A stretch of DNA of 62,831 nt. Origin: Chryseobacterium sp. 39-10 (GTDB lineage: Bacteria > Bacteroidota > Bacteroidia > Flavobacteriales > Weeksellaceae). Position 1 is the first letter of the stretch, and each line of letters starts with the position of its first letter. The stretch is taken from NCBI GenBank assembly GCA_001898255.1, contig MKTK01000034.1, positions 26,247 to 89,077 of the forward strand, read 5' to 3'. Below, piece by piece: positions 50,274-59,364 of the stretch. A model generated the notes under the pieces. That model was not told where the DNA came from, ran no database searches, and saw only the letters and a list, made by a program, of their open reading frames with translations. The position numbers and the translations under genes were made by a program.

Positions 50274-53174
50274 ATGAACCTTTCCTCTAAATGTAATGAC
50301 AGAATGACAAAAACCCAACAATTCGAAACCCAAACCATCACCGATCCGGCCGGATACACTTATGAAACAGTGATAGGAGACCAAAATCAGGTCCGAATTT
50401 ATACCTTAAAAAATGGTTTAACAGTTTACCTTGCCCAAAACGACGATGCGCCCCGAATCCAAACGTATATACCAGTGAGAACGGGAAGCAATAACGATCC
50501 TGCTGATCATACAGGTTTGGCCCATTATCTGGAACACATGATGTTTAAAGGAACATCCAATCTGGCGTCCGGAAACTGGGCGAAAGAAAAACCGCTTTTG
50601 GATGAAATTTCGGAGCTTTATGAAAAGCACAAAGCCGAAAAAGACCCCGAGAAAAAGAAATTAATTTACAAAAAAATTGACGAGGTTTCTCAGGAAGCCA
50701 GCCAATATGCCATTGCCAACGAATACGACAAAGCGATTTCGTCGTTGGGCGCCACAGGAACCAATGCACACACCTGGCTTGATGAAACGGTTTACAAAAA
50801 CAACATTCCCAACAACGAATTGGAAAAGTGGCTGCAGGTTGAAAAGGAAAGATTTTCGGAACTGGTGCTGCGTCTATTCCACACAGAGCTGGAAGCGGTT
50901 TATGAGGAATACAACCGTGCCCAAGACAACGATGCGCGATTGGTGCATTATGAGCTGATGGACGCTTTATTCCCCAATCACCCAAACGGTCAGCAAACCA
51001 CAATTGGTCAACCTGATCATTTAAAGAATCCCTCGATGATGGCGATTCATCAATATTTTGAAACCTATTATGTGCCCAACAATTTCGCGTTGGTGATGGT
51101 AGGTGATTTGGATTACGATAAAACCATTCAACTTGTTGATCGATACTTTGGTGCTTTTAAGCGAAAAGAGCTTCCGGCAAAAGAAACAATTACTGAACCG
51201 CCACTAACCAAAATTGTGGAGAGAACCGTTAAAAGTCCGTCTGCACCGCGCATTCAGATGGCATGGCGTTCTGATTCTTATGGAACGAAGGGAGCGCGGC
51301 TTGCCGACATGGTGGCCAATATCTTAACCAACTCGGGAGAATCTGGGCTTATTGATCTCAATATTAATCAGCAGCAAAAAGCTTTGCGCGCCATTGCATA
51401 CGAGTCGCCGTTTAAAAACTATGGTAACTTTTCGATGGTGATTGTTCCTAAAAGCGGTCAAACTTTAGAGGATGCCCAAAAACTTTTGCTGGAGCAAATT
51501 GATCTTGTTAAGAAAGGAGATTTCCCTGATTGGTTGATTCCGTCGATTGTGAACGACTTTAGGATTCAGCGCATGAAAGCTTTTGAAACGGCCGATGGTT
51601 TAGCCACAACGCTTTATCAAACCTATATCAATAATGAAAGTTGGCAGCAAGAACTGAACGAACTGAATGAGTACAGCACAATCACCAAAAGTGATGTGGT
51701 GGGCTTTGCCAACGATTTCTTTAAAGATAATTATGTGGTCATCAAGAAAGAAAAAGGGGTGAACGATCAGTTGATTCGTGTTGAGAATCCTGCAATTACG
51801 CCGGTTAAGATCAATCATGAAGATCAGTCTATATTCCTGAAAAACATACTGGCTCAAAAACCAGCACCAATTGAGCCACACTTTATCGATTATTCCAAAG
51901 CCATCGACACAGATAAAATCGGTGATAAAGTGGTCAGTTTCGTCAAAAATCAATACAATGATGTGGCGCAGGTTTATTTTATTTTCCCGTTCGGAAGTGA
52001 TCATGACAAAGAGCTTGGTTTAGCAACGCAGGTATTGCAATATTTAGGGACCGAACGCTACACACCGGAAGAGCTAAAGCAGGAGTTTTTTAAATTAGGC
52101 ATTACCAGCGATTTTCGTACAGCGCCGGACCAACTTATGATTTCAATAACCGGTTTGGAAGAGAACATGCCCAAAGGAATCGAGCTGTTGAAACACTGGT
52201 TGCAGAACGCAAAACCCGACCAGGAGATTTTTCAGGAAAACGTGCGAACCATTCTTGAAAGCCGCGATGTGGCCAAAAAAGACAAAACCAGAATTATGGC
52301 GGCACTTTCCAATTATGCCAAGTTCGGGAAAGAGTCGAGATTGAGAGATGTGGTTTCTAAAGATCGTCTGCAAGCCATTGAGTCTGAAGAAATGACAAAG
52401 AAAATGGCTCATTTACTTCAAATGCCCTATCAGATTTTCTTTTACGGAAACGATTTCGCGAAGTTTAGAACTTATGCAAAAACCTTTGTGGAAAAGGAAA
52501 CCATGAAAATTCCTACAAGGAAAATTTATCCCGAACCCAACACTGAAGGCAAAGTTTATTTTATCAATTATGACATGGTGCAAACGGAGATGAGCAAAAT
52601 CGGAAAAGCCCGCAATGTGAGTGTTGAAAACTTTGGAAAAATTAATGTGTTTAATGAATATTTCGGAAGAGGGTTGTCGTCTATAGTTTTTCAGGAGATT
52701 CGCGAAAGTAAAAGTTTGGCTTATTCTGCTTATGTTTCCTATATCGCGAACAGCGAACTGAACCATCCGGACTATGTGACGACCTATCTCGGTACCCAAG
52801 CCAACAAACTTGCGGAAGCTGTACATACCATGAATAATTTGATGGCCCATTTGCCACAAATACCTGCACAGTTTGAGAACGCAAAAAATTCGGCACTCAA
52901 ACAAATTGCATCACAGCGAATTACAAGAACCAACATTTTTTTTAATCATTTAAATTTGAAGAAATTAGGAATTGATGATGATTTCAGAAAGGATGTTTAC
53001 AAGGAAATCGAGAAACTCTCACTAAAGGAGCTGACTGAATTCTATGATGCTGAGGTGAAACCGTTAAAATTTAATTCGGCCATTATCGGGAAGAAGGAAA
53101 ACCTCGATATGAAGGCCGTAAGCAAGTTGGGCTCTTTTCACGAATTAACATTGGATGAGATTTTTGGATATTAA
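50274..53174 (+). CDS. M16 family metallopeptidase (insulinase-like)
   Basis: A zinc protease of about 966 residues with the inverted zinc motif HXXEH in LAHYLEHMMFKG and the third ligand Glu in ELEAVYEEYNRAQ about 75-125 residues later. Two tandem M16 halves are visible: the active N-terminal half, and an inactive C-terminal half with VFQEIRESKSLAYSAY. There is no signal peptide, so it is probably cytoplasmic, degrading peptides. Starts at 50247 and 50304 are also possible; 50274 is preferred for its Shine-Dalgarno sequence. It follows aspA by 52 bp and probably shares its transcript; a good terminator follows. Confidence 0.9.
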   Translation: MNLSSKCNDRMTKTQQFETQTITDPAGYTYETVIGDQNQVRIYTLKNGLTVYLAQNDDAPRIQTYIPVRTGSNNDPADHTGLAHYLEHMMFKGTSNLASGNWAKEKPLLDEISELYEKHKAEKDPEKKKLIYKKIDEVSQEASQYAIANEYDKAISSLGATGTNAHTWLDETVYKNNIPNNELEKWLQVEKERFSELVLRLFHTELEAVYEEYNRAQDNDARLVHYELMDALFPNHPNGQQTTIGQPDHLKNPSMMAIHQYFETYYVPNNFALVMVGDLDYDKTIQLVDRYFGAFKRKELPAKETITEPPLTKIVERTVKSPSAPRIQMAWRSDSYGTKGARLADMVANILTNSGESGLIDLNINQQQKALRAIAYESPFKNYGNFSMVIVPKSGQTLEDAQKLLLEQIDLVKKGDFPDWLIPSIVNDFRIQRMKAFETADGLATTLYQTYINNESWQQELNELNEYSTITKSDVVGFANDFFKDNYVVIKKEKGVNDQLIRVENPAITPVKINHEDQSIFLKNILAQKPAPIEPHFIDYSKAIDTDKIGDKVVSFVKNQYNDVAQVYFIFPFGSDHDKELGLATQVLQYLGTERYTPEELKQEFFKLGITSDFRTAPDQLMISITGLEENMPKGIELLKHWLQNAKPDQEIFQENVRTILESRDVAKKDKTRIMAALSNYAKFGKESRLRDVVSKDRLQAIESEEMTKKMAHLLQMPYQIFFYGNDFAKFRTYAKTFVEKETMKIPTRKIYPEPNTEGKVYFINYDMVQTEMSKIGKARNVSVENFGKINVFNEYFGRGLSSIVFQEIRESKSLAYSAYVSYIANSELNHPDYVTTYLGTQANKLAEAVHTMNNLMAHLPQIPAQFENAKNSALKQIASQRITRTNIFFNHLNLKKLGIDDDFRKDVYKEIEKLSLKELTEFYDAEVKPLKFNSAIIGKKENLDMKAVSKLGSFHELTLDEIFGY

Positions 53175-53197
53175 ATATAACCTTATCAATTGATCAT

Positions 53198-53226
53198 AAA
53201 AGTGGAACATCTGTTTCACTTTTTTG
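53198..53226 (+). terminator. Terminator of the aspA-M16 unit
   Basis: AAAAGTGGAACA pairs with TGTTTCACTTTT (one G-U pair), ending in T6. Confidence 0.82.
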
Positions 53227-53380
53227 TTTGAACACCTGTAGAGTGGGAGAAAATTAAAAAAGGGTGATTTCACGGTGTTGCGTTTCGAATTTAAGTTGCA
53301 ACTTTGGAAAGCCATAATATTTAATAGTATAACAAATTGTGTTTGGGTTGAGTTAATAATTGGTAACCATGAGAATTTGA

Positions 53381-53409
53381 AATTCCGCAGTTTTTTGCGG
53401 AATTTTTTT
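53381..53409 (+). terminator. Orphan rho-independent terminator
   Basis: AATTCCGCA / TGCGGAATT 9-bp stem, loop GTTTTT, then T5. No known gene upstream ends here, since the M16 unit already has its own terminator at 53198. Confidence 0.8.
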
Positions 53410-53422
53410 GTTTTGCGAATTG

Positions 53423-53452
53423 CAAAAGTATGACAAGGAATTATCGAAACAA
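53423..53452 (-). promoter_or_regulatory. Minus-strand promoter without an assigned gene
   Basis: On the minus strand TTG, 19 bp, TACTTTTG: consensus spacing. Transcription would run leftwards from about 53416 into a region with no supported gene. Confidence 0.5.
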
Positions 53453-53545
53453 TTGATATTCATCAAATAAAAAAAGTTATTCGTAAGCGTCTTAAATAGG
53501 AGGTTTTCGTTTGGATACCTCGCTGTAAGATGGATAACCAATATT

Positions 53546-53576
53546 CAAAAAATCCGCATTACAAAAATGCGGATTT
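53546..53576 (-). terminator. Terminator of the S46 peptidase gene
   Basis: AAATCCGCATT / AATGCGGATTT perfect 11-bp stem, 5-nt loop, followed on the minus strand by a short T tract. Confidence 0.8.
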
Positions 53577-53602
53577 AGAATTTTCAAGGATGAAATTAGG
53601 GA

Positions 53603-55744
53603 TTATTTCACAATCTTCATTTCGTTAAGCAGCCATTTGGCGTCGGCATATTTTTCGATGATGAAGAGGATATATTTGGTATCTACCATAATGTTGCGCG
53701 AGAATTTAGGGTCGTAATTGATATCGCTCATGGTACCTTCCCATTGCCGGTCAAAGTTGAGACCGATGAGATTTCCATTGGCATCTAATGCCGGACTTCC
53801 GGAGTTTCCACCAGTGGTGTGGTTGGTCGCAGTAAAATTCACAGGTACGTCACCGGTTTTATCTTTATAAACGCCATAATCTTTGGTATTATAGAGGTCG
53901 ATCAGCTTTTTCGGGACATCAAATTCATAATCTTTTGGAACATATTTTTCCATAACGCCTGCTAAATGTGTTTGATAGCCGTAATACACAGCGTCTCGAG
54001 GATTAGAACCCGCTACTTTGCCATACGTAACCCGAAGTGTAGAATTGGCATCTGGAAAGAATTTTCGGTCTTTGTCGGTTTCCATTTGCTGTGCCATGAA
54101 TTTCTTTTGAGCAATGTCTATGTGCTTTTGGTAAGCGGCGTAGTAGCCCTCAACTTTTTCTGAATACACATCTTTAAGCGATTGAAATAAAATCATCAAA
54201 GGATCTTTTTTCAGTTGTTGAATCAGCGTTGTAGGGTTTTGAAAAACCTTGTCAATATCTGCCGCAGCAGTAGTTCCATTGAAGGTGCCACGCCCTGTTA
54301 TCACAGAGTTTTTAGACATTTCTTCAATTTTCGAAAGGTTGGCATTCGCATCTTTATATTGATCAAATCCTGTGGGTAAAAACTTAACTCGGGTTTTATT
54401 AGCGTACAATGCCAATACTTTGGCGGTTACCTGGGCATCCAGTTCTGGATCAAAATCTTTGTAAATGGCACTGATGCGTTTTTTAAAGTTAGCAAGTGTT
54501 GCCTCATCCATTTTTCCCTCTTCATAGTTTTCAATGTAGTTACTGAAGTGGTTGGCGAGCGCAAGTGTTTCTGCATTTCGAATAATTTCGGTGTAATAAG
54601 CACGGTTCACTGCATACAGTGCTTGTTGCGAATACAGTCGGTTGAGCTCGGAAATCGTTGGAATAATGGCTTTGTTTTGATCCATCAGCTTTTTCTCGTA
54701 TGCTTCTTTTTTTTGTACTGCGTTGGATTTTTTAAGACCTTCCACCTCGCCAATCCATTTTTTCCAGTAATTGGCGATAGAAGCATATTTAGAGGCATAT
54801 TTTATTTTGGTCTGCTGATCGGCGCGCATTTTTTCGTCCAGTGTTTTTAGTGCCACTTCGCGCACAGAGATCATTGCGGGATCAATCTGATTCATAATCT
54901 GTTCCACAGCAATTGACGGCAAATATTCGGTGGTGCGACCCGGAAATCCAAACACAAAAGTGAAATCATTTTCCTGTTTGTCTTTAATGGAAACGGGCAG
55001 GAAGTATTTGGGCTGATAAGGCACATTGTCTTTAGAATATTCTGCGGGCTTATTGTTTTTATCTGCATAAATTCTGAAGAGGGAGAAATCGCCAGTATGT
55101 CTGGGCCAAACCCAGTTATCAGTATCAGAACCAAATTTACCGATGGAGCTTGGTGGTGCACCTACCAGTCGTACATCCTTATAGGTTTCTATGATGAAAG
55201 CATAATATTTATTGCCATAATACATGGGTTTAATAACCACTTTTTGCCAGGGTTCAAGTTTAAAACTGGCCTTAACATCTTCGATGTTTTTGTTGATGAG
55301 GTTTTCCGCTGCAGTTCCCTCTGTCAGTAATGTGCCACCCAAAACCTGATCGGTAACTTCTTTAATGTCGGAAATGAAATCGACGGTTACGCCCGGATTG
55401 GGAAGTTCAGCATTCGGGTTATTGGCCCAGAATCCATCAGCCAAATAATCATTTTGCACGGTTGAATGTTTCTGGATTTGCCCATAGCCACAGTGGTGGT
55501 TGGTAAGGAGTAAACCTTGGGGCGAAATAATTTCGGCGGTGCAACCACCATTGAATTGTACCACTGCATCTTTAATGCTGGGTTTGGAAGGATCGAAGAT
55601 TTGTTTGGCACTGATCTTCATGCCCATTTCTTTCATTTCTTTTTCGTTCACTTCGGTGGGAATCCACATTCCGCCATACTGCTGTGCAAATGCCATCACC
55701 GCAGGAACGATGACCGCCGAAAGTAAAAAACTTCTCTTAATCAT
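53603..55744 (-). CDS. S46 family dipeptidyl-peptidase, DPP11-type (Asp/Glu-specific)
   Basis: Periplasmic serine exopeptidase of 713 residues releasing dipeptides with an acidic P1 residue. It has a signal peptide ending near AFAQQ; the catalytic triad appears as His in LLTNHHCGYG, Asp in TDNWVWPRHTGDFS and Ser in TTGGNSGSP. Eighteen residues after that Ser lies Arg (NFDRQWEG), the position that is Arg in DPP11 and Gly in DPP7, so acidic-dipeptide specificity is predicted. The frame extends upstream to 55810, but the ATG at 55744 gives the proper signal peptide. It is convergent with the aspA-M16 unit. Confidence 0.9.
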   Translation of the reverse strand: MIKRSFLLSAVIVPAVMAFAQQYGGMWIPTEVNEKEMKEMGMKISAKQIFDPSKPSIKDAVVQFNGGCTAEIISPQGLLLTNHHCGYGQIQKHSTVQNDYLADGFWANNPNAELPNPGVTVDFISDIKEVTDQVLGGTLLTEGTAAENLINKNIEDVKASFKLEPWQKVVIKPMYYGNKYYAFIIETYKDVRLVGAPPSSIGKFGSDTDNWVWPRHTGDFSLFRIYADKNNKPAEYSKDNVPYQPKYFLPVSIKDKQENDFTFVFGFPGRTTEYLPSIAVEQIMNQIDPAMISVREVALKTLDEKMRADQQTKIKYASKYASIANYWKKWIGEVEGLKKSNAVQKKEAYEKKLMDQNKAIIPTISELNRLYSQQALYAVNRAYYTEIIRNAETLALANHFSNYIENYEEGKMDEATLANFKKRISAIYKDFDPELDAQVTAKVLALYANKTRVKFLPTGFDQYKDANANLSKIEEMSKNSVITGRGTFNGTTAAADIDKVFQNPTTLIQQLKKDPLMILFQSLKDVYSEKVEGYYAAYQKHIDIAQKKFMAQQMETDKDRKFFPDANSTLRVTYGKVAGSNPRDAVYYGYQTHLAGVMEKYVPKDYEFDVPKKLIDLYNTKDYGVYKDKTGDVPVNFTATNHTTGGNSGSPALDANGNLIGLNFDRQWEGTMSDINYDPKFSRNIMVDTKYILFIIEKYADAKWLLNEMKIVK

Positions 55745-56113
55745 GAATACAATTTTTTGGATTGAATGGCTAAAATTACGGAATTTAAAAGAAACTGAAA
55801 ATGCCCGCACTTTGTGATTGCAGAAAGTTAGTATTTGAAGAAAAGAGCTTGAAAAACATTCAAAAAAAACTGACTTTCGTCATTTTTTCAAAAAACACCT
55901 ACTTAAACGTTTAACTAAAATGAAGGGTTAGTGGGTTTTTAATTAACATATAGTTCATATAGCATTCACAATCAGTTCTAATTTTTAACTTTAATAAATT
56001 GATTTTCAATATCTTGTATTTTACTGTTCATCAATTTGCAAAATTTGCGAAACTACACTTTTTTCTGAATGTGCAAAAAAAAATCTGCTCTTTTTTCAGA
56101 ATAAATTTCAATC
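55745..56113. other. Divergent control region of the S46 peptidase and lacI genes
   Basis: AT-rich 369-bp gap between divergent genes. It holds the first LacI-type palindrome (55902-55915) and an ATTTGCAAAATTTGCGAAA direct repeat near 56035-56053. No protein gene is supported and no clear promoter of the peptidase was found. Confidence 0.5.
55902..55915. promoter_or_regulatory. LacI-type operator 1 (CTTAAACGTTTAAC)
   Basis: Contains the perfect 12-bp palindrome TTAAACGTTTAA with a central CG, the hallmark of LacI/GalR operators. The same 14 bp recurs at 57166-57179. It is 158 bp upstream of the peptidase start and 226 bp upstream of lacI. Confidence 0.72.
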
Positions 56114-56121
56114 TACTTTTG
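56114..56121 (+). promoter_or_regulatory. -7 promoter box for lacI and the sugar operon
   Basis: TACTTTTG (TAnnTTTG), 19 bp after a T-rich -33 (TTTT, 56091-56094). The predicted leader before the ATG at 56141 is very short, about 13 nt. Confidence 0.55.
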
Positions 56122-56140
56122 TACTGTAAATGAATGCCTT

Positions 56141-57148
56141 ATGAAGAGTACCTCCATTAAAGATATTGCCAAGATAGCCGGTGTTTCCGTGGCTACAGTA
56201 TCTTACGTACTCAATAAAAAGGAGGGGCAAAAAATTAGTGAGGCCACAAAAGCCAGAATTTTGCAGATTGCGAAAGATATTAATTACCAACCAAATAAAG
56301 CAGCAAAAGGGTTGAAAACGAGTAAAAGTAAACTGCTGGGTTTGGTAGTTGCCGATATTTCGAACGAGTTCTATTCTACTTTAGCAAGAAAGATTGAAAA
56401 TGAAGCTTTGAAATTGGGGTATAGCTTAATCATTGGAAGTTCCGATGAAAATGCAGAGAAATTTCAAATGCTGGTGGAGCTTTTCTCCCAACAGCAAGTG
56501 GATGGCCTCATCATTGCGCCGGTTGCCGGATCGGAAAAGTGCTTGAACGATTTAGTAACAAAAGAATATCCCGTTGTGATGGTCGACCGATTCATTGAAG
56601 AGGTGAAAATTCCGGCCATTGTCATCAACAATAAGGAAATTTCCAAGAAAGCCACCCAAAAATTGATAGAAAAGAATTTTGATACGTTGGTCTATATCGG
56701 TTACAAAACTTCGCTAGCACATCTTCTTGACAGGGAGCGGGGCTTTGATGAAGCAGTTTCAAATGCTGAAAACCATAGTAGAACAGAGAAATTGCTGGTA
56801 GGTTTAAAGGGTATTTCGGAGGAAATTCAGGACGGATTGCAGGTATTGCTAGGGAGTAAACCCAAGAACACAGCTTTGTATTTTTCGAGTAATAAGTTGG
56901 CTGTATCCGGGCTTAAATATCTTTTGCAAAATGATATAAAAGTTCCGCAAGATGTGTCGGTGTTGGCGTTTGATGAAACAGAAGCTTATTCGCTGTTCCC
57001 AACCAAAATCACGTTCTTGCAACAACCTCTCGATGAGATGGCAGAGAAAGCCGTGGAAGTGCTGGATGCGCTAATCGGCCAGTACCAAGCCGATGGAACC
57101 ATGACCATCTTATCGTCCGAATTAATTGAAGGCGAATCAATCAAATAA
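56141..57148 (+). CDS. LacI-family transcriptional regulator
   Basis: A 335-residue regulator. The N-terminal LacI helix-turn-helix is at 3-25 (SIKDIAKIAGVSVATVSYVLN), the hinge helix about 48-60 (NKAAKGLKTSKSKL), and a periplasmic-binding-protein-like sugar domain follows (LLGLVVADISNEFYSTLARKIE, then VDGLIIAP and VPQDVSVLAFDETE). The effector is probably a sugar or sugar phosphate of the operon it heads. Its likely operators are the identical palindromes at 55902 and 57166, one far upstream and one just before the kinase gene, an arrangement compatible with looping. Confidence 0.94.
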   Translation: MKSTSIKDIAKIAGVSVATVSYVLNKKEGQKISEATKARILQIAKDINYQPNKAAKGLKTSKSKLLGLVVADISNEFYSTLARKIENEALKLGYSLIIGSSDENAEKFQMLVELFSQQQVDGLIIAPVAGSEKCLNDLVTKEYPVVMVDRFIEEVKIPAIVINNKEISKKATQKLIEKNFDTLVYIGYKTSLAHLLDRERGFDEAVSNAENHSRTEKLLVGLKGISEEIQDGLQVLLGSKPKNTALYFSSNKLAVSGLKYLLQNDIKVPQDVSVLAFDETEAYSLFPTKITFLQQPLDEMAEKAVEVLDALIGQYQADGTMTILSSELIEGESIK

Positions 57149-57165
57149 AAAAAATTACTTATTAA

Positions 57166-57179
57166 CTTAAACGTTTAAC
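57166..57179. promoter_or_regulatory. LacI-type operator 2 (CTTAAACGTTTAAC)
   Basis: Exact copy of the sequence at 55902-55915, ending 4 bp before the ATG of the sugar kinase. In the short lacI-kinase gap it could block elongation or translation initiation. Confidence 0.75.
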
Positions 57180-57183
57180 CGCT

Positions 57184-58098
57184 ATGAAAAATAAAAAAAG
57201 TCCTTACATTGTTTGTTTTGGTGAAGTCCTGTGGGATATTTTCCCAAGTGGCGAAAGAGCAGGTGGAGCACCTTTCAACGTTGCTTATAATACCAACAGA
57301 ATGGGAACCGAAGTTCGAATGCTTTCCAAAATAGGAAATGACAAGCTCGGAGATCAACTTCTTGATCAGATTAAAAATTGGAACATACCAACCGATCTCA
57401 TTGCGGTGGATCAAGTGCATCCTACAGGAACAGTTTTAGCACAATTCGACGAAAGTGGTGAAGCCCATTACGACATTGTACAAAACGTAGCTTGGGATTT
57501 TATCGAAATTCTGCCCGAACATAAGGAGGTGATTGAAAATGCCGATGCGTTCGTTTTCGGAAGTTTGGCAGCGCGAAATGAAACCTCTTGCAAAACACTT
57601 TTCCAACTCTTGGAATGGGCCAAATTTAAAGTATTCGATGTTAATTTCCGTCCGCCTTTTGTCGATTTTGAGCTGATTAAAAAATTGCTTCACAAAACCG
57701 ATCTCGTGAAGATGAATAAAGCGGAATTGCGCAAAATTATCGATTATCTTGGTGAGCAATATGTGGATGAAGAAACCAGTGTGAAACACATCCAAAAGTA
57801 CTTTGACATCAATGAAGTAGTGCTTACCAAAGGAAGCAAAGGTGCACGTTATTTCATCGGCGACAACAATTTTACCTTTTCTGCAATTCCGATCGAAGTG
57901 GCTGATACCGTTGGTAGCGGCGACTCATTCTTAGCAGGATTTTTACATAAAAGAATCCAAGGCAAATCCCCCGAAGAAATTATGAAACAAGCCGTTTCAC
58001 TGGGCGCTTACATCACTTCCAAATCTGGCGCCTGCCCAGATTATAGTTATGAAGAATTCCGCCGATTCCGAGAAAGCAAAACCGAAAATCATCATTAA
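57184..58098 (+). CDS. PfkB-family sugar kinase (fructokinase-like)
   Basis: Cytoplasmic ribokinase-fold kinase of 304 residues. The N-terminal GEVLWDIFPSGERAGGAPFNVAYN carries the PfkB signature 1 Gly-Gly-Ala pattern, and the C-terminal signature 2 DTVGSGDSFLAGFL holds the catalytic Asp in GSGD. The FGEVLWD/GAPFNVA wording is typical of bacterial fructokinases. It should form fructose 6-phosphate or a related ketose phosphate with ATP. It is preceded by the LacI palindrome and followed after 25 bp by the symporter gene, within an operon with a ketose 3-epimerase. Confidence 0.9.
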   Translation: MKNKKSPYIVCFGEVLWDIFPSGERAGGAPFNVAYNTNRMGTEVRMLSKIGNDKLGDQLLDQIKNWNIPTDLIAVDQVHPTGTVLAQFDESGEAHYDIVQNVAWDFIEILPEHKEVIENADAFVFGSLAARNETSCKTLFQLLEWAKFKVFDVNFRPPFVDFELIKKLLHKTDLVKMNKAELRKIIDYLGEQYVDEETSVKHIQKYFDINEVVLTKGSKGARYFIGDNNFTFSAIPIEVADTVGSGDSFLAGFLHKRIQGKSPEEIMKQAVSLGAYITSKSGACPDYSYEEFRRFRESKTENHH

Positions 58099-58123
58099 TT
58101 CCAACAAAAATCCCTTACATCTT

Positions 58124-59362
58124 ATGAACACTGCAAAATTTACAGAGAAAAAATATATTGTGGTATTATCTTTCGTAATTTCCCTGTTTTTCTTTTGGGC
58201 CATCGCTCTCACCATGGGAGATGTGCTAAACAAACATTTTCAAAATGTATTGAATATTTCAAAATCTCAATCGGGATTGGTGCAACTTTCCATTTTTGGC
58301 GCCTATGCTTTAATGGGAATTCCGGCGGGGCTTTTGATGAAAAAGTATGGCTATAAGGCGGGTGTGTTAATCGGTCTGTCGCTGTTTTCACTCGGTGCGT
58401 TTCTGTTTATTCCCGCAGCCAATAATGCTTCTTTCAGTTTCTTTCGATTTGCACTTTTCGTTCTGGCAATGGGCATGGCCACGCTAGAAACGGTAGCGCA
58501 TCCTTTTGTGGCGGCTTTGGGTGATGAACAAACCAGTGACCAACGGGTAAACTTTGCGCAGTCATTCAATGGGTTGGGCGCCATTATAGGGCCATTATTG
58601 GGTGGTTTTTTCATCTTCGGGCATTCTTCAGCTTCCCATGATCTTGGTTCCGTAAAAAGTCTGTATACCTGGATCGGTATTATTATTCTTGTGATTGCTA
58701 TCGCGTTTTCTTTCATTAAAGTGCCTGACCTGAAAGATCCCCACGCCGGTGAAAATCACCCCGAAGACAACACTGCCGAAAGCAAAGCCAATTACGATCC
58801 TGATGCTCCATTGTGGCGACAAAAGCATTTCATCTTTGCGGTGATTGCGCAGTTTTTCAACATTGCTGCACAAGGCGGAACATGGGCTTTTTTCATCAAT
58901 TACGGTGTAGAGAAAATGCACATTCCCGAAACGCAGGCATCTTATTATTTTTCACTCAGTATGGCCATGATGATGGTAGGTCGTTTCCTGGGTACTTTCC
59001 TGATGAAATACATTGCACCTAACAAGTTGCTTGCAATTGCCGCGGGTTGCAATATTATTTTATGTTTAATTATTTCGCAGAGCTTCGGCTGGGTGTCCTT
59101 CGTCAGCTTAATTCTTCTCAATTTATTTTTGAGTGTGATGTATCCTACCATTTTTAGTCTTGGGTTAAAAAGATTAGGCAAAAACACACAGCAGGCGTCT
59201 TCATTCCTGGTGATGGCGATGTTTGGCGGAGCGGTTTTCCCACCGATTATGGGGCATATTGCAGAGACAGATATTGCCCACGCTTATTTGTTGCCCATAA
59301 TTTGTTACCTGGTGATTTTAGCATTCGCAACAAAGCTTTATCAGCCAAAAACAATCAGATAA
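58124..59362 (+). CDS. FucP-type sugar:proton symporter (MFS)
   Basis: Inner-membrane sugar importer of 412 residues with twelve predicted helices. FFFWAIALTMGDVLNKHFQ in helix 1 and AHPFVAALGD and QSFNGLGAIIGPLLGG in helices 4-5 are typical of the fucose/glucose-galactose FucP/GluP family. A charged central loop (DLKDPHAGENHPEDN) separates the halves. A longer frame begins at 58049 inside the kinase gene; the ATG at 58124 fits the family N-terminus. The operon context suggests a ketohexose as substrate. The porin gene begins 2 bp after its stop. Confidence 0.9.
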   Translation: MNTAKFTEKKYIVVLSFVISLFFFWAIALTMGDVLNKHFQNVLNISKSQSGLVQLSIFGAYALMGIPAGLLMKKYGYKAGVLIGLSLFSLGAFLFIPAANNASFSFFRFALFVLAMGMATLETVAHPFVAALGDEQTSDQRVNFAQSFNGLGAIIGPLLGGFFIFGHSSASHDLGSVKSLYTWIGIIILVIAIAFSFIKVPDLKDPHAGENHPEDNTAESKANYDPDAPLWRQKHFIFAVIAQFFNIAAQGGTWAFFINYGVEKMHIPETQASYYFSLSMAMMMVGRFLGTFLMKYIAPNKLLAIAAGCNIILCLIISQSFGWVSFVSLILLNLFLSVMYPTIFSLGLKRLGKNTQQASSFLVMAMFGGAVFPPIMGHIAETDIAHAYLLPIICYLVILAFATKLYQPKTIR

Positions 59363-59364
59363 AA

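Larger units (their letters stand above)
53227..53602. other. Intergenic region with possible small RNA signals
   Basis: This 376-bp gap has no supported protein gene; a short minus-strand frame at 53353-53541 lacks any family features. It contains an orphan terminator (53381-53409), a consensus minus-strand promoter (53423-53452), a TTTTGC/GCAAAA hairpin (53411-53427) and the terminator of the peptidase gene. Near 53279-53307 a TTG-N18-CAACTTTG sequence could start a plus-strand RNA of about 100 nt ending at the orphan terminator. Confidence 0.45.

Noticed and set aside
53353..53541. A 62-residue minus-strand frame in the intergenic gap
   Set aside because: No family features. It runs through a strong terminator stem and a consensus promoter, which fits non-coding DNA better.
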